Source of the DNA: Staphylococcus sp. KG4-3
GTDB lineage: Bacteria > Bacillota > Bacilli > Staphylococcales > Staphylococcaceae
Direction of reading: 5' to 3'
Assembly: GCF_033597815.2 (NCBI RefSeq)
Contig: NZ_CP166245.1
Coordinates: 2,356,001-2,420,000 of the forward strand
DNA: 64,000 nucleotides
Shown one piece after another: positions 55,950 to 64,000 of this stretch. The notes below the pieces were generated by a model that was not told the DNA's origin, did no database searches, and saw nothing but the letters and a program-made list of their open reading frames with translations. Both the position numbers and the translations under genes were made by a program. Numbering within the stretch: the stretch's first letter is position 1; each line of letters starts with the position of its first letter.

Positions 55950-57866
55950 TTATAATGACGCCTCTTGCCTTACATTCATACAATTAGTTTGAATACTCAG
56001 CAGTGACGTTTTTATATGCGCATATTGAGGTAAATTTGGTAATGTTTTCCATTGAATATGGTTACCTCTTTCAAAGTGTTTAGCAATATTCTCAAAAACC
56101 AATAAATAGTCTCCCATCGTATCATCATCTATATGGTAACGCTGTTCATTACTTAACGCTCTGGTTAGTATAAAACTGATTTCTTCCAATGCATAAATAC
56201 TCGGATAATAGTATTGTATCACCATTTTATCACTAAATATTTCACCGTTTGCACTATTATAAACTTGCGTCATATTATTTAATTTCACGCTAAGTTTTAG
56301 CATTTCATGTTTATCTTGTTCTCTTGAAGCATATTTATTACTTGAGAATAGATAATGGAAAATTAATGCCTCATCTCTAGCAACTGCTGCTAAAGTATCT
56401 GGCAACATAGATGAAGCTGTTTTCCTCCCAATAAATAGCAAACAAATAACAGCAATGAGGATACCTACTATAACATCTATTACTCTTGGTAAAGCAATTA
56501 AGATAGTCAAATGATTAGACGCAAGTCCATTTAATAAAATAACTTGTATTGTAATAAATATCACTGCAAACGAATAGTTGGCACCGACGAACATTTCAGT
56601 TATGCCTGCTGCAACAGCTAATAATATAATTGCTACAGGAATTGGCGGCGTTGCTAATAATATTAATGATAAGAATAACACACCAATAATAGTACCAATT
56701 CCTCTAGCCCCTGCACGTTCAAAACTATGCAATGTAGTGGATCCTAATAATACAGTATGTGCACTTAATGGAATCCAATAAGCTTTTTCAAAATCGAACA
56801 TGAGCGCTATAAAAATAGCAATTGCCATGATGACGGTATAACGTATTGTATTTCTAAATACAAATGAATCTAACGTTAAATTTTGCATCATGCGTTGTCC
56901 ATAAATTGGTACTCTAATATCTATTTCATGTTCCACACGTTCACTGTCTGCGTTCATAATCGCATCTACTTTAATAATACTATCAACTAAATTTTGGTAT
57001 ACAGCATCTACTTCTACTTTTTGTGTCCATTGACGCGTTGTATTACCATGCGAATAAACACGTTTAATTACATAATCTGCCATCTCTTTTACTTCTTCTG
57101 GCAACGGGCGTGCACCCTTTTCATTCAGCTCTAATAATTCTGAATGAATACCTTGTGCAGTATTATGTAACAATAACAGACGCTGAAACTCTGCTGACTC
57201 TTTTGATTTCGCTGTACTTGATGTGATGAGTTGAATATCTGAATTTCTAAATGCCGTTACTGCAAATTGTGACGCTTTAGCAAATGCCTTTGCATCATCA
57301 AAATTATAAATCAATTGTTTGATAATATTGTAATCATTTTTAATTGCTTTTGACTCTGTAGATTCTTTGGATAACAATATTACTAATATCACAATAACAG
57401 TCGCTAATAGCCCTCCGACAAACATTGCGCAGCCTCTTGTTAAAGCTTCTTCTGGGGCTACAGGTAAGTTGATTGGCAAACTAAATGCAACGATAAAAAA
57501 CGTGGAAGACGGTCCAGGGATATTAAGAGAGCTAAAGATGTAGTATGGTATTACCGAAACAACTAAAAGTAATACACCAAATATGATTGGTTGGCTAACG
57601 GTTAGAGTTCCTAGAACCATAGCTAAAGATAAACCTATTGCTGAAAAAAGCACCATGCGTAATTTAGATTTAGCCGGACCTCCAAAGACATAGATATGTG
57701 CCAAAGTACCAGTTGAAATTAGTAGCCCTATAGAAAAATAGCCAGTGACATAACCAATAAGTAAAGGAATTAACATTAAGATACATTGTCTAATTCCTTT
57801 TGATACATCAATCTTCATCGAATCGAACCGTAGTAAAGATTTTATATAATTAGTCAATATGGTCAA
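55950..57866 (-). CDS. FUSC family membrane protein (aromatic acid exporter type)
   Basis: A 638-residue membrane protein with the FUSC/aromatic acid exporter plan: an N-terminal membrane block (about residues 20-165), a large cytoplasmic helical part (about 170-335), a second membrane block (about 335-480, with GSTTLHSFERAGARGIGTIIGVLF) and a C-terminal helical tail. Related proteins (AaeB, YccS) are efflux or envelope proteins; substrate unknown. It opens with a TTG codon (57864-57866) close to AAAGGAG, so the exact start is uncertain; the next TTG three codons later is possible. Confidence 0.82.
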   Translation of the reverse strand: MTILTNYIKSLLRFDSMKIDVSKGIRQCILMLIPLLIGYVTGYFSIGLLISTGTLAHIYVFGGPAKSKLRMVLFSAIGLSLAMVLGTLTVSQPIIFGVLLLVVSVIPYYIFSSLNIPGPSSTFFIVAFSLPINLPVAPEEALTRGCAMFVGGLLATVIVILVILLSKESTESKAIKNDYNIIKQLIYNFDDAKAFAKASQFAVTAFRNSDIQLITSSTAKSKESAEFQRLLLLHNTAQGIHSELLELNEKGARPLPEEVKEMADYVIKRVYSHGNTTRQWTQKVEVDAVYQNLVDSIIKVDAIMNADSERVEHEIDIRVPIYGQRMMQNLTLDSFVFRNTIRYTVIMAIAIFIALMFDFEKAYWIPLSAHTVLLGSTTLHSFERAGARGIGTIIGVLFLSLILLATPPIPVAIILLAVAAGITEMFVGANYSFAVIFITIQVILLNGLASNHLTILIALPRVIDVIVGILIAVICLLFIGRKTASSMLPDTLAAVARDEALIFHYLFSSNKYASREQDKHEMLKLSVKLNNMTQVYNSANGEIFSDKMVIQYYYPSIYALEEISFILTRALSNEQRYHIDDDTMGDYLLVFENIAKHFERGNHIQWKTLPNLPQYAHIKTSLLSIQTNCMNVRQEASL

Positions 57867-58298
57867 ACATCTCCTTTTCTATTTTTATTTTACAATGATA
57901 TGTATAATTTTATTAAATCTTTCGCCACATAAATAGAGCGGGACAGAAATCAAAGATGTGATTTCCTATTCCCGCCCTCATAAGGCTGATTAAATAGTTA
58001 AAAGTCTTGTATTGAAACATGCCATCTTAATTGTCAGAAAATCGATTTGCTATGTCCAGCTTAAACAACAAGTAACATTACTTACTATATTAATACGCGT
58101 GATTATTAAATAGCCATATGATTTAGTGAATTTGTTCCTAACTTATTTAGTTTAATAAAATATATAAAGTCATCTTAAATATATATACTTATCTAGAAGT
58201 ATTACTTCTCTATTTTAACACTTTTTTTAAATTCTTCTAGATGTGATTAGTATGAACCCTTTTAAACTTATTCAACTAAAAATTAATGGTCGCTATTT
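57867..58298. other. Intergenic region between FUSC and alsD
   Basis: 432 bases without a supported gene. It contains the GAAATCA-family hairpin at 57936-57979. The remainder is A/T-rich with no palindrome I would trust. Confidence 0.6.
57936..57979 (-). terminator. Terminator of alsD (GAAATCA hairpin family)
   Basis: GAGCGGGA...CAGAAATCA pairs with TGATTTCCTA...TTCCCGCCCTC with small irregularities and a short loop. It lies about 320 bases after the alsD stop on the minus strand, or else serves FUSC's leader region. Confidence 0.55.
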
Positions 58299-58997
58299 CT
58301 ACTCGGCTTCTTTAATATCTTCTTCTACATTTGAATAATCAATATCTGCTTCTAAGAAAGTTTGATTATTTACTGGGAAATGTTGTTCTAATGTCTCTAT
58401 ATTACTCAATTCAACAATACCATGATTCATTTCAAAATCTAGTACGTGCCCTCCGACTGATTTATGATTATCTACAAAGTGCAAGTGGAAGCCACTAGCA
58501 GCTATACCATGAAATAATTGGGGCGCATAAAAACCAACAATTGTACCATCTATTTGTTCATGCGTGAATTCTGGCTGACGTTTAGCAGATTCAATAAGTT
58601 TCGTATAGGGTTTCTCTTGCTTTGGCATCATACGCACATGTACCATTTCAAATTTGCCAGTTATTTTTACAGCGATAAAAATATTGTCACTTAAAGCCTT
58701 TTGTTGTACTTTATTCAATAATGTTTCAGAATCAGTTATATTACGAACATCAAATTGATCGTCTGGTTGGAATGGCGTAACTGTTGCAAAAGGTGTTAGC
58801 TCATCGCCCTTCAACTCCTTGAATTCTCCATATTCATTTGCATGAAAAGCTTGATTATCTAATATAATCACTTCACCATCAGAACCAGTGAGTGTTCCTA
58901 TACCTAAATCACCATGTTCTAAAATTTCATTAATTGTTGCAGTACCTTCTAATAAACCCGCCATTAACGTTCCTAAAGTACCATGTTGATATAACAT
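58299..58997 (-). CDS. alsD: Acetolactate decarboxylase
   Basis: A 232-residue AlsD/BudA enzyme converting 2-acetolactate to acetoin. LYQHGTLGTLMAGLLEG is the N-terminal signature, DGEVIILDNQAF follows, and the zinc histidines lie in SGFHLHFVDNHKSVGGHVLDF. Start at 58997 fits AGGAGTGT 8 bases upstream; a 19-codon longer frame is not supported. No acetolactate synthase (alsS) gene is adjacent, so it must be elsewhere or the enzyme works with other acetolactate sources. Confidence 0.9.
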   Translation of the reverse strand: MLYQHGTLGTLMAGLLEGTATINEILEHGDLGIGTLTGSDGEVIILDNQAFHANEYGEFKELKGDELTPFATVTPFQPDDQFDVRNITDSETLLNKVQQKALSDNIFIAVKITGKFEMVHVRMMPKQEKPYTKLIESAKRQPEFTHEQIDGTIVGFYAPQLFHGIAASGFHLHFVDNHKSVGGHVLDFEMNHGIVELSNIETLEQHFPVNNQTFLEADIDYSNVEEDIKEAE

Positions 58998-59124
58998 TAT
59001 TTTTACACTCCTAAAACTACTTTTCTCTATCAAAATCATTATTATATTACCCACAACATAAAATTATACTCTTATTAATATGATTAAAACAGTATCTTGC
59101 TTATCTTTCTCAAGATAAAGAAAA

Positions 59125-59163
59125 TGGGATAGAAATCAAAATTCAACTTTGATTTCTATCCCA
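59125..59163 (-). terminator. Terminator of the ABM gene (GAAATCA hairpin family)
   Basis: Perfect 16-bp stem TGGGATAGAAATCAAA with its complement, 7-base loop. It lies 35 bases after the ABM stop on the minus strand. The cleanest copy of the family in the window. Confidence 0.85.
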
Positions 59164-59198
59164 CTCTCTTATTATTTCAATACGTTTTAAATAATTAT

Positions 59199-59489
59199 TT
59201 ATGTTGTTTGATCTTGAGAAACGCTAATATCTGGTTTTTCAACTAAATATTGACTTACTTCAGCAAAGAATGCTTTAAAGTGATCAGAATTGTTATGTGC
59301 TTCAACAGCTTCTTCATCTTTGTAACGTTCGATAAAGGCAAAAGTATTAGGTTCGTCAGTTTGTTCAAAATGTTTATAAAATAATGAACCTTCCTCAGTG
59401 CTAGCACCTTCAAGTAATGGTTTTACCAATTCTAAATAACCTTCTCTTTTAGTTGGGTCAATTTTCATTATTGCATTAATAGTAATCAT
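59199..59489 (-). CDS. ABM-domain quinol monooxygenase-like protein
   Basis: A 96-residue dimeric alpha+beta barrel protein (antibiotic biosynthesis monooxygenase domain): INAIMKIDPTKREGYLELVKPLLEGASTEEGSLFYKHFEQTDEP and FAFIERYKDEEAVEAHNNSDHFKAF. The conserved His in the last stretch is typical. It may be a quinol monooxygenase or handle reactive electrophiles. GAGGAGAAAA site; separate unit. Confidence 0.85.
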   Translation of the reverse strand: MITINAIMKIDPTKREGYLELVKPLLEGASTEEGSLFYKHFEQTDEPNTFAFIERYKDEEAVEAHNNSDHFKAFFAEVSQYLVEKPDISVSQDQTT

Positions 59490-59557
59490 ATTTTTCTCCT
59501 CCTCATAAGTATAATTATTATACTAGGGGATGATTAAAAAACACAAATAATTAAACT

Positions 59558-60835
59558 TTATAAATTTTCTTTTTCTATAATTAAAGGTTGATCCGGTTTT
59601 ACAAAGAACCACATAACAATCGCAAACACTACTGGGATAATTACTAATTCTAATGTCATCGTCCAACCCACAATATCAACCATCATACCTGCTAATAACG
59701 GACTTAATAATGCACCAATATTCCCCCACAGATTCATCCAACCTGATACTGAACCAGAGAAATTACGTCCTAAATCCGTCGCTGCTGCCCAACTCATTCC
59801 TGTAGCAATCCCGATACCTCCAAGACATAATGATAGCCAAAATACATTAACTACTAGATTGTCTGTTTGTAAAGACATAAATAGTGAGATGCAAAATACT
59901 AAGAAACCAATAATCGCAATTGATGCACGTGCCACAAAACGGGATTTACCACTTTGTAACAGTTTATCTGAAATTGCTCCTCCACAAAGTATAAGTAAGA
60001 ACATTGCTATCCAAGGAGCGCCTGCTGCCCAAGCCATATCAGGATCAGTAAGTTTCACTTTATACTGTTCCGTAAGATATGTAGGTAACCAAATTAAAAA
60101 CAATGAAACTACAAACTGTACTACAAAATATTGTGCTGCTATCGCATAAAAACTAAAGCGCGTGAGAAAGATATTCCATGGTGCGTTCGATTTTTCTGTC
60201 TTTATAACATCTCTATTTTCAATAATATAATTTTTTTCTGCTTCATTTACCATCTTGTGTTGTTCTGGTAAATCTTTTGCAATTACCATCCATAATATAG
60301 CGATAACAAAACCTATCGCACCAAATATATAAAATACCGCTTGCCAACCAAACATATTTACAATTGCTATCGTTACGACTGGAGCAATTACAGGACCAAA
60401 GTATGAACCAGCAAGCAACGCACTAGACGCACGCCCTTTTTCACCTTTTGCAAACCAGTTTGTATTAAATACAGCATTAGAAGGATACATTGGTGCTTCT
60501 CCGATACCGAATAAGAAACGTACGGCGTAAAGCATACCATGATTTTTTACAATACCTGTTAAAATCGTAAAAGCGCTCCACCAAACAAGTGCAATAGTTA
60601 ATAATTTTTTTGACCCAAATTTTTCAGCCAAAAACCCAGATGGCACTTGCATCAATGCATAGCCCAATGAGAAGAATGATGCTAATAAGCCGAATTGTGT
60701 TTTATTTAAGTTTAAGTCTTCCATCATCGGCCCTGCAATTATAGATATATTGGAACGGTCCATATAAGCAATTACTCCGATAATAAAAAATGCTATTGCA
60801 AAATACCATCTAATATTTGTTCTTTTTTCTTTCAT
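59558..60835 (-). CDS. MFS transporter of the anion:cation symporter family (GudP/DgoT-like)
   Basis: A 425-residue MFS protein with 12 helices. AYMDRSNISIIAGPMMEDLNLNKTQFGLLASFFSLGYALMQVPSGFLAEKFGSKKLL (residues 24-80) and GIGEAPMYPSNAVFNTNWFAKGEKGRAS (residues 115-142) are classic for the ACS family, which imports glucarate, galactarate, galactonate or hexuronates. A perfect cre site is upstream. No cognate catabolic genes are next to it; gnt and uid lie 10-20 kb away. Substrate inferred only to class. Confidence 0.84.
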   Translation of the reverse strand: MKEKRTNIRWYFAIAFFIIGVIAYMDRSNISIIAGPMMEDLNLNKTQFGLLASFFSLGYALMQVPSGFLAEKFGSKKLLTIALVWWSAFTILTGIVKNHGMLYAVRFLFGIGEAPMYPSNAVFNTNWFAKGEKGRASSALLAGSYFGPVIAPVVTIAIVNMFGWQAVFYIFGAIGFVIAILWMVIAKDLPEQHKMVNEAEKNYIIENRDVIKTEKSNAPWNIFLTRFSFYAIAAQYFVVQFVVSLFLIWLPTYLTEQYKVKLTDPDMAWAAGAPWIAMFLLILCGGAISDKLLQSGKSRFVARASIAIIGFLVFCISLFMSLQTDNLVVNVFWLSLCLGGIGIATGMSWAAATDLGRNFSGSVSGWMNLWGNIGALLSPLLAGMMVDIVGWTMTLELVIIPVVFAIVMWFFVKPDQPLIIEKENL

Positions 60836-60907
60836 TTCTCTCCAACTTTCTCCCTTTAATAACCAGTCATCATATGACCTATTGTTTTAAACGATATTAC
60901 CACAACA

Positions 60908-60921
60908 TGAAATCGCTTACA
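60908..60921. promoter_or_regulatory. cre (CcpA) site, perfect consensus, overlapping promoter
   Basis: TGAAATCGCTTACA matches all 14 positions of TGWAANCGNTNWCA. On the minus strand it overlaps a -35 TTGTAA (60917-60922) with 17 bases to a -10 TAATAT. Placed 73 bases before the ACS transporter, it should block transcription on good carbon sources. Confidence 0.75.
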
Positions 60922-61077
60922 ATAACTTTTTTGTTTTTTACATGATTATATGAAACCAACCACAATATCATACTTGAGCCCTATGTATGTTCCATGGACA
61001 ATTTAGTATTTTAGATTATACTTGAAGATGTACAAAAATTAACGAAGTTTGATTTTAAAGGAGCCAATCATAGAGCT

Positions 61078-61686
61078 ATGGAACAAATACTTACCGACTT
61101 TATTAGCACATGGGGCTATGCTGCCATTGCGATATTAATATTATTTGAAAATATATTACCTTTCATACCTTCTGAAATTATTTTAACTTTTGCAGGACTA
61201 ATGTCTGTTAAATCAGGATTATCTATACCCATTCTTTTTACAATTTCAACGATTGCATCATTGATAGGTTTACTTGTCCTCTATTATATAAGTAGACTTG
61301 TTTCTGAAACGCGTTTATATCGTTTCGTTGATAAATATGGCAAATGGATTAAATTAAAAGGCAAAGATGTTGAACGTGCGAACGATTGGTTTAAGAAATA
61401 TGGTGCCATTGCAGTGTTCATCTGTCGCTTTATACCAGTTTTACGTGTACTTATTACTATCCCAGCAGGAATCAATCGTATGAATGTTGTAGTTTTTACA
61501 ATTCTTTCATTAATTGGTACAACCGTTTGGAATTTCGCTTTAATTTATTTAGGTAAATTATTGAGTGGTAGTTGGGATGTATTAATGAATGGTTTACATA
61601 CCTATTCGTATATTATGTATGTCGTTATTATTTTAGCGGTGATTTTTGTCTTTTATAGACTTTTCAAAAAAGACCGTGTCCAATAA
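61078..61686 (+). CDS. DedA family membrane protein
   Basis: A 202-residue membrane protein of the DedA/SNARE-associated family: FENILPFIPSEIILTFAGLM (residues 23-42), YGKWIKLKGKDVERANDWFKKYGAIAVFICRFIPVLRVLITIPAG (residues 86-130) with the F/Y-R-F-I/x-P-x-x-R motif. DedA proteins recycle undecaprenyl-phosphate or other lipids and affect envelope stress. Ribosome site AAAGGAG is 14 bases before the ATG, a longer gap than usual; no nearer start is in frame. Confidence 0.87.
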   Translation: MEQILTDFISTWGYAAIAILILFENILPFIPSEIILTFAGLMSVKSGLSIPILFTISTIASLIGLLVLYYISRLVSETRLYRFVDKYGKWIKLKGKDVERANDWFKKYGAIAVFICRFIPVLRVLITIPAGINRMNVVVFTILSLIGTTVWNFALIYLGKLLSGSWDVLMNGLHTYSYIMYVVIILAVIFVFYRLFKKDRVQ

Positions 61687-61755
61687 GAACGTGTCTGTTT
61701 AGCATAAAAATTAGCTGGCTAATTTAACGCATTTAAATTCAATAAAATAAAATTT

Positions 61756-61796
61756 ACGCTCTTATCGCAATAATAAAATCATTGTGACAAGGGCGT
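61756..61796 (+). terminator. Terminator of the DedA gene
   Basis: Hairpin from ACGCTCTTATC to GACAAGGGCGT (with two G-T or A-C positions) followed by TTTTT, 70 bases after the stop. Confidence 0.65.
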
Positions 61797-61847
61797 TTTT
61801 ACACTTATATCTTTAATATCCATTACGTTATCAATATTTGACATAAA

Positions 61848-61880
61848 AAAGGCTAACTTCCCCCTTTGAAGTTAGCCTTT
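61848..61880. terminator. Terminator near putP
   Basis: AAAGGCTAACTTC pairs perfectly with GAAGTTAGCCTTT, loop CCCCTTT. It lies about 95 bases left of the putP stop and 160 right of the DedA stop, and can end either transcript. Confidence 0.75.
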
Positions 61881-61973
61881 CACGATCTATATAAAATTTC
61901 TCCCTTATTAAATAACACTATAATGTTGTGCTGAACATGTGAATATCAATCATAATTTAAACCCCTTTTTAAA

Positions 61974-63530
61974 TTATGATTCACTCTGTTCATCTTTATT
62001 TTTAACAATTCGACGTACATCAGCTAAATCATTTTCTACATCAATTTGTGGTTTCTTAGTCAATTTACTAACTATGAATGTAACAATCAGGCTTGTTAAA
62101 AAGCCAGGTATGATTTCATATAAATTAAAGAAATCGTTTATATCTCCTAGTGGTTTAACAAATGCAATCCATAGTATAACTACTATTGCACCCGACAGCA
62201 TACCGCTGATAGCGCCGGTACGACTTAAACCTTTCCAGTATAACGACAAGAGCACTAGTGGCCCAAATGCTGCACCAAAACCTGCCCAAGCATTACCTAC
62301 AAGATTTAAAATCGTATCATTAGGAGACCATGCAATCCATATAGATATAATCGCAACAATTATAACTGATATACGCCCGACCAATACAAATTCTTTTTGA
62401 TGTTCTTTAGCGGCTTCTTCACCACGAAACAACTTATAAAAATCTTCTGTTAATGAGCTTGATGTTACTAACAATTGCGAAGAAATCGTGCTCATAATAG
62501 CAGCTAAAATGGCAGCAAGTAAAAATCCGCCAACAAGTGGATGGAACAATATTTGTCCCATTAAAATAAATAACGTCTCAGGGTCTTTTAATTCAACCCC
62601 ATTACTATTTACAAAAGTGATACCTACCAGTCCAACACCCACTGCGCCAAGTAAGCTAATCGCCATCCAACCTATACCAAAACGTCTTGCTGTCGGTAAT
62701 TGTTTGATAGATTTGATAGACATAAAACGAACAATTATGTGTGGTTGACCAAAATAACCTAACCCCCATGCAAAGAAAGAAATAATACCTATAAACGTTG
62801 TTCCTTTAAATAAATCTAAATTTGTAGGTTTTAATTCTGCTGCTTGTGATATGGTATCCAGACCACTTAATTGCATCATCGCTACTATCGGTACCATTAC
62901 CATAGCAATAATCATAACAACCCCTTGGAAAAAATCTGTTAATGATACTGCTAAGTAACCTCCGAAGAATGTATATGCAATAACTATAATTGCCACTAAT
63001 AACATACCAAAGTGATAATTCAATCCAAAAGCACTTTCAAACAATACTCCTCCTGAAACCATTCCAGAGTGAGTGTAAAGAGTAAAGAATACAACGATAA
63101 TCCCACCTGCAATTATTTTAATCAGATTAGATTTATCATCCACTCTATTTTTAAAGAAATCTGGTAGTGTAATTGCGTCCCCAGCCTTTTCCGTATAAAC
63201 ACGAAGACGAGGTGCTACAACTACATAGTTTATGTATGCGCCAATTGTTAAGCCTATGGCTAACCATGCTGCAGATAATCCAGTTGAATACACTTCTCCT
63301 GGCAATCCCATAATCATCCAACCGCTCATGTCAGATGCCCCTGCAGACAATGCCGTTACATATGGACCAATATTTCTTCCACCTAACATATATTCACTTA
63401 CGTTGCTCGTAGATTGTTTAAATCCATAGTATCCTATGCCTAATAAAATAATAAAATAAACACCTAGCATAATATATGTTTGCCAATTTGGATCTACTTG
63501 ACTCGATAATGATGTCCCCAATATAAACAT
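61974..63530 (-). CDS. putP: Sodium/proline symporter PutP
   Basis: A 518-residue SSS-family symporter with about 13 helices. [32 protein letters not shown] (residues 51-82) is the Na+/substrate-binding loop and helix [35 protein letters not shown] (residues 338-370) is the Na+-site helix. It imports L-proline, an osmolyte and nitrogen source, adding to the osmotic theme of the window. Start with GGGGAGGAG. The 470-base upstream region has no gene. Confidence 0.92.
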   Translation of the reverse strand: MFILGTSLSSQVDPNWQTYIMLGVYFIILLGIGYYGFKQSTSNVSEYMLGGRNIGPYVTALSAGASDMSGWMIMGLPGEVYSTGLSAAWLAIGLTIGAYINYVVVAPRLRVYTEKAGDAITLPDFFKNRVDDKSNLIKIIAGGIIVVFFTLYTHSGMVSGGVLFESAFGLNYHFGMLLVAIIVIAYTFFGGYLAVSLTDFFQGVVMIIAMVMVPIVAMMQLSGLDTISQAAELKPTNLDLFKGTTFIGIISFFAWGLGYFGQPHIIVRFMSIKSIKQLPTARRFGIGWMAISLLGAVGVGLVGITFVNSNGVELKDPETLFILMGQILFHPLVGGFLLAAILAAIMSTISSQLLVTSSSLTEDFYKLFRGEEAAKEHQKEFVLVGRISVIIVAIISIWIAWSPNDTILNLVGNAWAGFGAAFGPLVLLSLYWKGLSRTGAISGMLSGAIVVILWIAFVKPLGDINDFFNLYEIIPGFLTSLIVTFIVSKLTKKPQIDVENDLADVRRIVKNKDEQSES

Positions 63531-64000
63531 GAAACAAACTCCTCCCCTTATAATTTTGTTACATGCATATATTATACAAAAATAATCATCAAATTAAACA
63601 ATAAATCACAACTTTTTTGTTAACTTATATATATAACAGCCTAATATTAAGCTTAAAATACTGATATAAAAAGATTTTGACGCTTATAAATTATAATTGT
63701 ACAATTACACTTTTGAAATAAAAATACTTCTAATAGCATTCGTAAAAATGTATGTTTATCACAATATTTATATAAATATCAAAAATACTATATTTGAGTA
63801 ACATAGAATATTTTCACTTCAAATGCACCTTTTAAATCTTTATATAAAACATTTTTTGATATTAGGTTATACAATCAATCCATATCTTCGAATTTAATTA
63901 AAATTCATAATATAATAAGTAGTAGACAAAAGATTGTATTTTAATGCTACAATAAGAAACATATAATGGAAGCGTTTTACTAATTTGTATTTTATACTTT
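63531..64000. other. Region upstream of putP to the window end
   Basis: 470 bases with no supported gene. It must hold the putP promoter but I see no consensus. Near the right edge, TATAAT (63963-63968) with TTTAAT 16 bases before, and TGGAAGCGTTTTAC (63967-63980, 11 of 14 cre positions), may be a forward promoter and a weak cre site for a gene beyond the window. Confidence 0.4.

Noticed and set aside
63967..63980. cre site near the right edge
   Set aside because: Only 11 of 14 positions match and the target gene is outside the window, so it is mentioned within the edge region only.

Overview
The window is low-GC Firmicute chromosome, most likely a coagulase-negative Staphylococcus of the saprophyticus/xylosus/cohnii type. 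Supporting signs are AT-rich DNA, strong AGGAGG-type ribosome sites, tightly packed operons ending in perfect hairpins, an opuCABCD operon, a relP-merR pair, a ppx-ppk pair, D-serine dehydratase, and CcpA (cre), Fur and Rex/ArcR-type sites. The species is inferred from gene content only. No rRNA, tRNA, CRISPR array, prophage or insertion sequence was seen.

Layout. 1-7256 (minus strand): a partial esterase, the OpuC compatible-solute ABC transporter, a three-gene carnitine-to-glycine-betaine operon (cdhC, L-carnitine dehydrogenase, betainyl-CoA thioesterase) and a TetR regulator. OpuC can import carnitine and betaine, so import and conversion sit side by side. 7461-21675: transporters (APC, CitMHS, MFS, FetAB, AbgT) and single enzymes (a membrane CPBP protease, a stand-alone GltB-like flavoprotein, a DsbA-like thioredoxin, an M42 aminopeptidase, an SDR). 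21842-27236: ppx-ppk and dsdA. 27617-34529: a complete histidine operon, hisZGDCBHA-F-IE, with nearly every junction overlapping. 34618-38814: a Fur-controlled FhuD-like lipoprotein, a VOC protein, an unusual array of about 50-bp hairpin repeats, two GNAT acetyltransferases, an SDR and a small unknown gene.

38958-50868: a sugar-acid block. A small HTH protein precedes beta-glucuronidase (uidA) and a GPH glucuronide carrier with a strong promoter, a 16-bp palindrome and a cre site; then an AraC regulator, a YkvI-type transporter, a KduD-like dehydrogenase, and gntR-gntK-gntP with a GntR operator of the Bacillus type and a cre site. 51022-57866: relP with a membrane-anchored MerR-type protein, a DUF2188 protein, two tandem paralogous membrane proteins of unknown function and a FUSC protein. 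58299-63530: acetolactate decarboxylase, an ABM monooxygenase, an ACS-family organic-acid MFS transporter with a perfect cre site, a DedA protein and PutP.

Taken together the window describes a metabolically versatile commensal able to use glucuronides, gluconate, organic acids and D-serine and to manage osmotic stress through carnitine, betaine and proline. The items I find least explained are the hairpin-repeat array (36098-36250), the terminator hairpin that also holds the Shine-Dalgarno sequence of the AraC gene (44464-44513), the tandem membrane paralogs (53424-55801), the membrane MerR/zinc-ribbon protein beside relP, and a dispersed family of GAAATCA hairpins at gene ends.
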